In this document: in pieces, positions 25,431-33,122 of the stretch | Numbering within the stretch: the first letter of the stretch is position 1 | Layout of the letters: every line of letters starts with the position of its first letter | DNA from: Candidatus Kapaibacterium sp. | GTDB lineage: Bacteria; Bacteroidota; Ignavibacteria; Kapaibacteriales; UBA7675 | Direction of reading: 5' to 3' | Length of the DNA: 53,952 nt | NCBI GenBank assembly: GCA_028284775.1 | Contig: JANQRB010000096.1 | Coordinates: 1 to 53,952, forward strand | Notes under the pieces: generated by a model | Database searches by the model: none | What the model saw: only the letters and a program-made list of their open reading frames with translations | Told to the model about the DNA's origin: nothing | Program-made: the position numbers and the translations under genes

Positions 25431-27044
25431 ATGAAGCCTTCACTTGACTACTACAGTCGGGGCGATGCTATGGGGGCGTCGCGACGCAACGTCAGCGGTT
25501 CTCATTCCGGCGGGGTCGACAGTGAAAAACTACTCGACAACATCGCCGAGCAGACCAGGTCGACGCGCAACCTGTTTATAATCTACATTTCCTATTTGCT
25601 CTATTTCGGATTGTCGATTTTTTCTATACAGGACATCGAGCTGCTGCAAAAGTCCACGGTCACGCTGCCCTTCTTTCAGGTACCGGTAGCGACGGATGCC
25701 TTTTTCTATCTGGCGCCGACGCTGGCAATCGTGATCTTTGTGTACTTTCACATGCACTTGCAAAACCTCAGAACGATGATCCGGCAACTGCGCAGTTCCT
25801 GCTCAGAGCAGCTTGTTTATATATTTCCATGGACCGTAACGCTGCCGGAGAAAGAAGATCCCGCTTTAACGTCCAAACTACAACAATACTTTGTACGTAT
25901 CGCCCTTTGGTGGCTCCTGCCCGCTTCACTGGCGCTTTGTAGCTACTGGACGATGAAGAAGCATGATACGCTGGACACGGCAGTCGTCATTAACATTTTT
26001 ATTGTCGGTGTCGCTTGTACGCTGTATTTCCGCTTTGGGGCCGGGCAGTCAGCTAATACAAAGGGCAGCCACGATAGTAAGGGCAAGTTGAGCCGGCGGC
26101 AGAAGGTCGGGCGCGGAATCGCCGCGCTAACGCTATGGTCGGGAATTCTTTTTGGTCTGATCATTCCGGCAGTTAACAGCGGTGGCATAATCGCACTAGA
26201 TCTCTACTCCGCCAATCTCAGCCGGAAGCCCGATATTGCCGACGACACCCGGCGCTGGGCCATACTGGACGGCGTGAACCTGAATGGCGCCGACTTGAGA
26301 TATTCCTTCCTTCGCAGAGCAAACCTCGTATCGGCGGAACTGCAGAATGTCGATGCTTCATTTGCTGATTTTGCTGGATCCGATTTTCGAAACGCCCGGC
26401 TTAAGCAGGCAATTTTCTTCGGCGCCAATCTCTTCGATACGGACCTCTTTGGCGTCGAGCTGGACAATGCCGATCTCCGCCACGCCAATCTTGACAGCGC
26501 ATATCTTGTCGGCGCCAGCCTCCGCCACTCCGATTTTGCTGCTTCACTCTACGCCAAAATTCGCAAGAGCGCGAGTATCCGTAATGACAGGCAGGGAGCT
26601 ACGCTTCGCCACGCCAATTTGTTTAAATCCGATCTTCGCCATGCCAGCTTCATGAGCGCCGTCCTGATCGCTGCCAAACTCAGCTATGCCAGACTCGACA
26701 GCGCCAATCTCCGATTTGCCGATCTCGACAGCGCCAATCTGTCCCGCGCCGTACTTCGCGGCGCCGACCTTAGCTATGCCAATCTTCGCGGCGCCAGACT
26801 CGACGGCGCCGACCTCGCAGAAGCCGATCTGGAGGACGCCAGAAACCTCAGCGTCGAACAATTGCTTTCAGCCCGAACTCTGTACAATGCCGAGTTGGGT
26901 GATAGCCTCTCGGCTGTCTTTGAGTCGGATTCTGTGCTGAGCTTTCAACAGCGATATCGTTTCCGAGATAAACGGTCCGAAAAAAGTCTCTTCCTGGATA
27001 CGGCCAGAATACGGGAGTTAATCGAGTCATGGAAGCACTACTAA
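25431..27044 (+). CDS. Pentapeptide-repeat membrane protein
   Basis: A 537-residue protein. Five hydrophobic segments (near 48-66, 90-110, 150-167, 177-198 and 227-247) form an N-terminal membrane domain. Residues about 278-500 are pentapeptide repeats of the A(D/N)LxxA(D/N/S)L type, for example ADLRYSFLRRANLVSAELQNVD and ANLRFADLDSANLSRAVLRG taken piecewise. These fold into a right-handed quadrilateral beta-helix. One insertion (ASIRNDRQGATL) interrupts the array. The C-terminal 40 residues are unrelated. The function of membrane-anchored pentapeptide proteins is unknown; a protein-interaction scaffold is likely. It is the last plus-strand gene of the sigma-factor neighbourhood, 91 bases after the Omp85 gene, and may or may not belong to that operon. 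Confidence 0.88.
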   Translation: MKPSLDYYSRGDAMGASRRNVSGSHSGGVDSEKLLDNIAEQTRSTRNLFIIYISYLLYFGLSIFSIQDIELLQKSTVTLPFFQVPVATDAFFYLAPTLAIVIFVYFHMHLQNLRTMIRQLRSSCSEQLVYIFPWTVTLPEKEDPALTSKLQQYFVRIALWWLLPASLALCSYWTMKKHDTLDTAVVINIFIVGVACTLYFRFGAGQSANTKGSHDSKGKLSRRQKVGRGIAALTLWSGILFGLIIPAVNSGGIIALDLYSANLSRKPDIADDTRRWAILDGVNLNGADLRYSFLRRANLVSAELQNVDASFADFAGSDFRNARLKQAIFFGANLFDTDLFGVELDNADLRHANLDSAYLVGASLRHSDFAASLYAKIRKSASIRNDRQGATLRHANLFKSDLRHASFMSAVLIAAKLSYARLDSANLRFADLDSANLSRAVLRGADLSYANLRGARLDGADLAEADLEDARNLSVEQLLSARTLYNAELGDSLSAVFESDSVLSFQQRYRFRDKRSEKSLFLDTARIRELIESWKHY

Positions 27045-27317
27045 ATCGCCCTCGGGCGAGACGGCACCTTTGATTGTTGGATGAGTCGGTGATTCCCGTG
27101 ATTAATACTCAGCTAAAAGGTATTGGCAATTAGCATTTGGCGATATACACACTTAAACTCTGTGCTCGGCAACAGCGAATTTAGGATGAAATTCACAAAG
27201 CAGATCAACTGCATCAAGCGAACTTGTTGCGATCCTGGCGCCTGATTCCCGAGTTTGTCGCCAAAACAAGTATTGAACTATAGGACGCGGGGATACAAAG
27301 CCTGGCTCCTCCAATGC
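27045..27317. other. Intergenic region between convergent genes
   Basis: 273 bases between the stop of the pentapeptide gene and the stop of the orphan minus-strand gene. It holds a compact CGCC-CTCG-GGCG hairpin at 27047-27058 directly after the first stop, without a T tract. I see no gene. Confidence 0.4.
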
Positions 27318-27773
27318 CTACTCTTTACCAAAAACATCATTCCAGTAATGATCGGACAGCTTTTTCAGCTCATCCAGCGTCATTGGATTTCCGCCTTGAT
27401 CATGCAACTGATAGTCCGAACAGCTGATGATTAACTTGCCGCCGCTGAATTTCCCTTCAGGCGCGTTGTCACAATACGAGTAAACGACAATGTTGCCGGC
27501 CTGATCGACTTCGCTGCTGTTTATTTCAATTTCCAGATCGAAAACGGCGCGCCAATCCGAGATAATGGTTGTTTCATCCGTCCAGGCATCAAACTGAATC
27601 GACTCCACGCCCTTGAGGGTCAGGTGCAGAAATTCATACTTTTCGTCTATGAGTTCGGCCAGGTATAGTATTTCGATCTTTAACTCAACTAGATCGGCCT
27701 GAATTGTTGCTCCGTCGATAACACCGTCATGAAAAATGCCAAAAATAGCCTCCAGATCTTGCGCTGTATTCAT
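27318..27773 (-). CDS. Orphan acidic protein, family not recognised
   Basis: A 151-residue cytoplasmic acidic protein with no signal peptide or membrane segment. It alternates beta-strand-like stretches (VELKIEILYLAELI, FLHLTLKGVESIQF, VFDLEIEINS, GGKLIISCSDYQL). The FGIFHDG motif near the start is a pattern I associate with small uncharacterised proteins sometimes labelled immunity-like; no toxin gene is nearby. The ATG at 27773 starts the conserved-looking part; an upstream ATG would add 11 residues. The gene is alone, lies between a convergent membrane-protein gene and a same-strand desaturase, and looks more AT-rich than its neighbours, which would fit recent transfer. Confidence 0.7.
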   Translation of the reverse strand: MNTAQDLEAIFGIFHDGVIDGATIQADLVELKIEILYLAELIDEKYEFLHLTLKGVESIQFDAWTDETTIISDWRAVFDLEIEINSSEVDQAGNIVVYSYCDNAPEGKFSGGKLIISCSDYQLHDQGGNPMTLDELKKLSDHYWNDVFGKE

Positions 27774-28092
27774 CGATCCGATTCCAACAGAATTCCTGAA
27801 ACTCACTCCCGAATGCCGGGAGCAAATATACGCAGAGATTCAAGCAAGTCGGGCTGAACCTTATAATTCAGGGCTACTCTGACTGATTTTGTTGCTGTGA
27901 TGGATTTAGGGCTGCAATCGTATTCGATTATTGTGGCTTAACGGCAACAATCGCAATATGACTGCCCGGCGCGAGTCCGAATTGAAAGTGCCGCGGACGA
28001 CAACAATTGTCGACAATGCAGAACAGTTCTGGCGGCTGCTCAGTAGCGCCGAGGCTTGTTTAAGATTTCACATGGGAGAGAAGCATGTCGAA
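27774..28092. other. Intergenic stretch upstream of the orphan gene
   Basis: 319 bases between the orphan gene's start and the desaturase stop. A plus-strand open frame from 27931 overlaps the desaturase antisense and has no recognisable protein. I see no RNA gene or clear promoter. Confidence 0.35.
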
Positions 28093-28953
28093 TCAATAAA
28101 CGTTCTTCTGCCGCAGCTCAGGCGCTGCCTGGTCCAGGCGGCGAGCCAACTCGGGCAGATGACATGTAGGCACAGCAGGGAAGAGATGATGTTCGATGTG
28201 ATAAAACATATTATATGAAATGAAGTTTTTCCAGCGACCGCGTTGCGTCCGTCCGATAAAATGTTCGGCATCGCAGTCATGATGGACGGTCCAGACGGCA
28301 AAGAAGCCGGTGCCGCATTGACCGATTAGCATCAAGAGCGCGTGCACTTGCAGCGTTTCAATGCCAAGCAGGCCGAAGACCATGATCAGCCAGACGAGGA
28401 TCGCGCCAAGTTCACAAAGAATCCAGCGCCGTTTATTTGCCGATCGACACAATCGCAGCGCGTGATAGTGAAGGCGCAGCGTAAACAAGGGACCGAGCAG
28501 CAGCGCTCGGTACCAGGGCATTCGGGCGCTAAAGGCTTCCACGTCGTGTTCCGCCAGACAGTGCCGGTGATGATGCATGTGCGTGACCTGCACGGCATGC
28601 ATCGAGCTCTGCATCAGAATACTCAAGCTGAAAAGCAGCCAGTCCTGGGAGCGCCGCGAAATTCCCATGTTGTAATGCTGTGCATTGTGCGACTGGCGTA
28701 GGCCGGTCAGGAAGAAGTAGAATGCGCAAATGCCGCCGGCGATCATCCATGCGGCGTCCGTACGCAGGGCCAGGTCGTAACAGTAGAGCGAAGCGGTTAG
28801 CCAGGGCAACGACAGACTCAGTTCATGCAGACGTTCCCAGGGGCTGAGAGTTAGCAGGTCGCGCCATTTAACATGACGCAAGCGCCGATCTTTGAATATT
28901 GCGGGACGTTTTGAAGGGAAGGAAGCAGGGCCGGGGGCGCGATCGAGAGTCAT
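28093..28953 (-). CDS. Membrane fatty acid desaturase / hydroxylase family protein
   Basis: A 286-residue integral membrane di-iron enzyme. All three histidine clusters are present: LRQSHNAQH (first box), THMHHHRH (second) and YHIEHHLFPAVP (third), with an extra HHDCDAEH before the last. Hydrophobic pairs lie at about 48-85 and 190-225. Family members insert double bonds into fatty acyl chains or hydroxylate carotenoids using O2 and an electron donor. The exact substrate cannot be read from sequence. The protein is on the short side for acyl-lipid desaturases (usually 300-360). The gene is monocistronic, and an AT-rich upstream region (28985-29070) probably contains its promoter. Confidence 0.9.
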   Translation of the reverse strand: MTLDRAPGPASFPSKRPAIFKDRRLRHVKWRDLLTLSPWERLHELSLSLPWLTASLYCYDLALRTDAAWMIAGGICAFYFFLTGLRQSHNAQHYNMGISRRSQDWLLFSLSILMQSSMHAVQVTHMHHHRHCLAEHDVEAFSARMPWYRALLLGPLFTLRLHYHALRLCRSANKRRWILCELGAILVWLIMVFGLLGIETLQVHALLMLIGQCGTGFFAVWTVHHDCDAEHFIGRTQRGRWKNFISYNMFYHIEHHLFPAVPTCHLPELARRLDQAAPELRQKNVY

Positions 28954-29226
28954 AGAGCATCACTGTTGAATTGTTCGCCAATCGGGCGGCAATATATGCA
29001 AAAGGAAAACCTCGCAAAAGGTAATAATTGTATTTTCAGAAATAATTGAAATAAAAATTCAATTTGCAGCAGTTCTTCGGCAGATGTTCCTGTCAGATTA
29101 AGCCTTTTCGCTGTGAGCAATCGCTGTGGTCCGGGCAGCTTTGGCTGCGCGATCACATTGTCTTAACTTAAGAATCCGAAAATCAAGTTAACACTGTGCA
29201 CTTACCTTGCCTGGTCGGAATCAAGA
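28954..29226. other. Divergent intergenic region between desaturase and S51 peptidase genes
   Basis: 273 bases, notably AT-rich between 28995 and 29070. It contains an inverted repeat ATTGAA-N7-TTCAAT (29045-29063) that could bind a regulator. It must carry the promoters of both divergent genes. No gene is seen. Confidence 0.4.
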
Positions 29227-31053
29227 ATGCGAACTGGGTCGAATATTGGAATGGCAAAGAACCGGCTCCTGGTGCTGGCCTTGTGTTTGCCGCTCTTGCT
29301 TCCGCTTGTCTATTATGCGCTGTCGAACATACTGCAGCAGGCCGATCCGACGCTGCTGCCGGAGAGGCAGCTGGGCAAACACGCCATGTGGATCCATCGG
29401 CCGTGGTTAGAGGACATTGTTCGCGGCGGAGAGTACACAACCCTGGCCCGGCATATCGAACGCTATGCGATCAGCGATGTGTTTATCAGGGTCTCGGACC
29501 CGGACGAAGCTACAGGCCGGCCCGATTCCGATTCCACAACGATCGCGTTTCTTCAGGGTATGGACCGACGACTTCCACTGCTGCGCATGTATGCCTGGCG
29601 AGATATGAAGCGCAGCACTTCAATGGATGAGACTGCCCCAGCACAGCTGGATGAACAACTACTGGCCGACTGCCGCAGTTACCTACAGGCGGGATTCGCG
29701 GGGATTCACCTTGAAGCTGGTGGTGTCAAGCCGGTTGATCGGCGGTTTCTCGCGTTGCTGCGTCGCATCCGCTCGATGGCAGCCTCGCGCGGAGCAATCC
29801 TCTCGCTTGGCGCGATGGAGCCGGAGCCACTGCCGGGAGCCGATTGGACACTGAGAACATTCGGTTGCCCGCCCTTGTACTGGACGTATTCGGATTTGCA
29901 GCGCGCTGCGAAATGCGTCGACCAGCTTGTTGTCGCAATCAGGAGCGGGACCGGCCGGCCCAATAGCTTGTATCGCAGTTATGTTAAACGACAAAGCGAA
30001 CTGCTTCTGTCGCTGAGCGCGCACGGATCAAAAGTCTTTGTCGGCTTTGTACCTGAGGATACGACGCGGATAGGTATGCGGTCTTCAACAGATGCAATCC
30101 GCATCGGTCTGGAGGGGCTGGGACAGGGCATCGGCTCGTCTGATGCGCGCCAGTTGTGTGATGTCGGCGTGGCTCTTGACGCGCACTGGCACAGGGATAG
30201 CGCCGACTGGCATGTTTTTGAGGAGCTCTGGTTAAACAGCAGGGTTGAGCCGCCGGAACATCGCGAATGGGGGCTGCCGGGCAAAGCGACCCCTGCCCCC
30301 ACGGACGCTGCGGATGGTGGCGCAATGCTGCTGATTGGCGGCGGCGCCCTGGGTGACGACAGTATCATGCGGCGCTTCATCGAGCTGGCCGGTGGCAAAG
30401 ACCAAGCGATTGTCATAATCCCGACCGCGCTCGAAGGCGAATTCTTCAGAGAAGGATGGCCGGAGCTGCGAATGTTTACGGCGATCGGTGCCGCGAACCT
30501 GACCGTGCTGCATACCCGCGATCGCGAATTGGCCAACCGGGCGGACTTCACCGCGCCCTTGCGTTCGGCTCGCGGTGTCTTTATCACCGGCGGGCGGCAA
30601 TGGCGGCTGGCCGATGCCTACCTCGGCACGCTGGTTCAGGAAGAGCTGCGCAACCTGCTGCGCCGCGGCGGTGTGATTGCAGGCACATCGGCCGGCGCGA
30701 CAATTCTGGGGTCCTACCTCGTGCGCGGCGACTCCCGCAGCAACCGTTTCATGATGGGCGATCATGAGGAGGGTTTCGGCTTCCTGGCCAACACAGCCAT
30801 TGACCAGCATGTATTGGCGCGCGGCCGGCTTGACGATATGATCCCCGTCATCCATTCCTATCCGCAGCTGCTCGGAATCGGCATCGACGAGCGGACGGCG
30901 CTGCTGGTACGAGGCGACCTTTGTGAAGTCATCGGCGAATCGCTGGTTGCCGTCTATGACTTCAAGCGCTGGTGCACCTTCCCCGAACGTTATTTCTTCC
31001 TTGCTCCGGGCGATCGATTTGATATCAAGCAGAGGAGAAGAGTATTTGATTGA
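29227..31053 (+). CDS. Membrane-anchored S51 (cyanophycinase-like) peptidase with an extra N-terminal domain
   Basis: A 608-residue protein. A signal anchor lies at about 13-32. Residues 45-355 form a separate alpha/beta domain (AMWIHRPWLEDIV, GFAGIHLEAGGVKPVD, SKVFVGFVPEDTTRIG). It reads like a TIM-barrel glycosidase-related module, with a possible acidic residue in IHLE. Residues 370-608 are a peptidase S51 fold: LLIGGGALGD, FITGGRQWRLADAY and the nucleophile motif IAGTSAGATI (Ser488). S51 enzymes include cyanophycinase and dipeptidase E. With an external location and no cyanophycin synthetase here, the substrate is probably another aspartyl peptide. The start could also be the ATG at 29251. 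It stands alone. Confidence 0.85.
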   Translation: MRTGSNIGMAKNRLLVLALCLPLLLPLVYYALSNILQQADPTLLPERQLGKHAMWIHRPWLEDIVRGGEYTTLARHIERYAISDVFIRVSDPDEATGRPDSDSTTIAFLQGMDRRLPLLRMYAWRDMKRSTSMDETAPAQLDEQLLADCRSYLQAGFAGIHLEAGGVKPVDRRFLALLRRIRSMAASRGAILSLGAMEPEPLPGADWTLRTFGCPPLYWTYSDLQRAAKCVDQLVVAIRSGTGRPNSLYRSYVKRQSELLLSLSAHGSKVFVGFVPEDTTRIGMRSSTDAIRIGLEGLGQGIGSSDARQLCDVGVALDAHWHRDSADWHVFEELWLNSRVEPPEHREWGLPGKATPAPTDAADGGAMLLIGGGALGDDSIMRRFIELAGGKDQAIVIIPTALEGEFFREGWPELRMFTAIGAANLTVLHTRDRELANRADFTAPLRSARGVFITGGRQWRLADAYLGTLVQEELRNLLRRGGVIAGTSAGATILGSYLVRGDSRSNRFMMGDHEEGFGFLANTAIDQHVLARGRLDDMIPVIHSYPQLLGIGIDERTALLVRGDLCEVIGESLVAVYDFKRWCTFPERYFFLAPGDRFDIKQRRRVFD

Positions 31054-31399
31054 TGGCGGATAGCCGATGGCCTCTCTGCGAGTGGCGGCCGATTCTGTTT
31101 GGTCCGATCAACTGAAGGAGAGGGCAGTAGTACTGCTCTCGTAAGTACAGCTGATCGTAATAATCTTCGAAATGAATAAGTATTGACTTTTATCCACGAA
31201 TTTTTCATATTTGCATCCACTGCCTTCAGACAAATCGATCGTTAAAAACAAATCTTCATTCAAATACCGGCCCGGCTAATCGCCGCTCGGCGTCTGTATT
31301 CAACTGCCGATGTTTCAGTTGTTAATATAGCCATGTTCCTTCGGTCGCGGGTAATTGACAACAACAAAAATCTTAATAAAAATCTTAAGGGTATCCATC
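31054..31399. other. Intergenic region upstream of the small Cys-rich gene
   Basis: 346 bases without a gene. It contains a Bacteroidota-like promoter candidate at 31183-31213, and then a leader of about 180 bases with a small GC hairpin (GCCGCTCGGC, about 31284). A start codon at 31355 would extend the next gene by 15 residues but lacks a ribosome site. Confidence 0.4.
31183..31213 (+). promoter_or_regulatory. Bacteroidota-type promoter candidate
   Basis: TTG (31183-31185) is followed after exactly 20 bases by CATATTTG (31206-31213), one mismatch from the TAnnTTTG -7 box of Bacteroidota. The spacing is close to the usual 19. The surroundings are AT-rich. It would start a transcript near 31219 for the Cys-rich gene at 31400. 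Confidence 0.35.
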
Positions 31400-31780
31400 A
31401 TGACATACTTTAAATCATTTTACATCGTGGCAATGGCGATCGGTTCATTATTTGTGGCGATGTCTCCCACTACGTATTCCTCCTGCTGTGACGATCTTGA
31501 CTGCGAATGTGAGGAGTTTGCGGTCACAAACAACAGTCCGGTTCCGGTAGAGTTAGAGATCAGAACTTGCGACGGGGATGTGTTTTGCGTAGAGATACCT
31601 GATTCAACCGGCGGCCATCCGGTGCCAGTCAAGGCGCCGCGCGGTTCATGCATATTTGAAGTGCACGAAAAGAGTACAGCTACTGACTGCCCTTGCGTCG
31701 ACGGCACTCCCTGCTACCTGCCCGCTGCTTCTCCGATTACTTCGATCTCGGTACTTTGGTGCAGTATCGTGATTGAGTGA
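31400..31780 (+). CDS. Small exported cysteine-rich protein
   Basis: I do not recognise a family. The 126 residues begin with a signal peptide (MTYFKSFYIVAMAIGSLFVAMSPTTYS). The mature part of about 98 residues holds eleven cysteines, including SSCCDDLDCECEEF at its start, TCDGDVFC in the middle and DCPCVDGTPC near the end. This suggests disulphide bonding or metal binding. Between them lie beta-strand-like stretches (VPVELEIRTC, ISVLWCSIVIE). The ATG at 31400 is preferred because it opens the signal peptide. Its cysteine clusters recall, without clear homology, the larger Cys-rich protein at 47212-47934. Its transcript probably starts about 180 bases upstream. Confidence 0.75.
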   Translation: MTYFKSFYIVAMAIGSLFVAMSPTTYSSCCDDLDCECEEFAVTNNSPVPVELEIRTCDGDVFCVEIPDSTGGHPVPVKAPRGSCIFEVHEKSTATDCPCVDGTPCYLPAASPITSISVLWCSIVIE

Positions 31781-31907
31781 ACTTAGCGTGAACGCATCCC
31801 TGGCAATAGTGATGTTCCGTTTTGCAATCCCTGGCGAAAACCCGTTTTTGACAATTGCTGTCGTTCCCGAAGTGTGCCATTGCTATGAGTATCGAAGGCG
31901 TTAAAAG

Positions 31908-32186
31908 CTACCTCCTAACCCTGCTCTGGCCGCCACGATAGCTGAAGCCGTTGAGCAGCAGCAACAGGCCGTTCGGCAGTAGCGCCATCGCGTGGCTGTT
32001 GCGCTCTTTGCCGTCGATCGGGCTGGCTTCGATCCATTGGTCTTCCGACGGATCGTAGAATTCACCGCGATTGCTGCTTTCCCAGATACCGTCGCCAAGA
32101 TATTTCTTACGATGTCCGATAAGATTGTTTTTATTGTCCGCTGAAAAGTGCGGTTGCCGTAGTTCATTTTGGCAGGGATCGATCAA
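31908..32186 (-). pseudogene. Kelch/galactose-oxidase-type domain relic
   Basis: A 92-codon frame with a clear Kelch blade: GEFYDPSEDQWIEASP, then RNSHAMALLPNGLLLLLNG. That matches the YDP..W...P...R..H....LPNG..L..GG pattern of Kelch/galactose oxidase propellers. Only about one and a half blades survive. There is no signal peptide, the first 30 codons show no propeller sequence, and the frame stops right after NGFSYRGGQS. I see no continuation in either flank in other frames. It is most likely a decayed fragment of a once larger secreted propeller protein. It sits between a Cys-rich gene and a TPR gene on the other strand. Confidence 0.6.
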
Positions 32187-32246
32187 GGGAGTATTTTAGG
32201 GTGTCGAAGCGTCTGGCACCCGGTTTCAACAAGCGATATACTCTCT

Positions 32247-33122
32247 ATGATGAAGACAAAACGATCAATGCTCTGGCTGGCGGCCTGCTGGCTGCTGTCA
32301 TTCTTTGCAGACAGCCGGGATTTGAATACCGCAGCCTTGCAGACTGCCTCCGCCGATTCGCTGCGGGCAGAGACCTTGTTCCAGCAGAAAGAATACAGGC
32401 AGGCGGCCGCGGCCTTCATGGAGCTGCTGCAGCGCGACAGCAGCGATTTTAACGCAATGTACAAACTCGGCCTTGCCCAGCTGTCGATCGGGGAATTGGA
32501 GCCGGCGATTCAAACGCTGAGCTATGCTTTGCAGCACACGAAGAATCGCCGGCACCGGGTGTATTTCTATCGGGCATTCGCCTATTCAAATCTTGGCAAG
32601 CTCCACGAAGCGAACAGCGATTATTCGCTGGCCCTTGTGCATGACAGCTCCTATACCGATGCTCTTAATAATCGCGGACAGATTCGCGAAAAGCTCGGCG
32701 ACACTAACGGCGCCATGCAGGATTACAATCGCCTTTTGCAATTGGATTCGACCGCTGCCGGCACTTACTACAATATGGGACGGCTGCTGGCCTCGCTGCA
32801 GCGCTTCGACGAGGCGCTCACTTATTTGTCAAACTCTATCCGTCTCGATCCGGACTTTTTCTGGGCCTATCTTCGCCGCGGCGATTGCCTGGCATTTCAG
32901 GAAAACTTCGAGGCGGCGCGGGCGGATTTTGAGAGTGCCACCCTGCTTAATCCGCAGAACAGCGAAGCGTTTATGAAGTTGGGTTATTGTCTTGTCAATC
33001 TGGATCGGGCGGATGAGGGATGCCCTAAAATCATACGAGCGGTCGATATGGGCAATCCTGTTGCAAAGGCCATGATGGAGGAATTTTGTGGTGAATCGGA
33101 GAACGATGAGAGGGAACAATGA
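32247..33122 (+). CDS. Exported TPR protein
   Basis: A 291-residue protein. It has a short basic start and a hydrophobic run (MLWLAACWLLSFFADS) that is probably a signal peptide. Six or seven TPR units follow, such as FNAMYKLGLAQLSIGELEPAIQTL, YTDALNNRGQIREKLGDTNGAMQ and FWAYLRRGDCLAFQENFEAARAD in pieces, then a Sel1-like ending (AKAMMEEFCG). It is probably a periplasmic protein-interaction module. The start is one of two adjacent ATGs (32247 or 32250). The stop codon overlaps the next gene's start in an ATGA, so the two are translationally coupled. It may assist or scaffold the downstream hydrolase, which is inference only. Confidence 0.85.
   Translation: MMKTKRSMLWLAACWLLSFFADSRDLNTAALQTASADSLRAETLFQQKEYRQAAAAFMELLQRDSSDFNAMYKLGLAQLSIGELEPAIQTLSYALQHTKNRRHRVYFYRAFAYSNLGKLHEANSDYSLALVHDSSYTDALNNRGQIREKLGDTNGAMQDYNRLLQLDSTAAGTYYNMGRLLASLQRFDEALTYLSNSIRLDPDFFWAYLRRGDCLAFQENFEAARADFESATLLNPQNSEAFMKLGYCLVNLDRADEGCPKIIRAVDMGNPVAKAMMEEFCGESENDEREQ

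Noticed and set aside
27931..28218. 95-codon plus-strand open frame
   Set aside because: Overlaps the desaturase antisense; no recognisable protein and no ribosome site.
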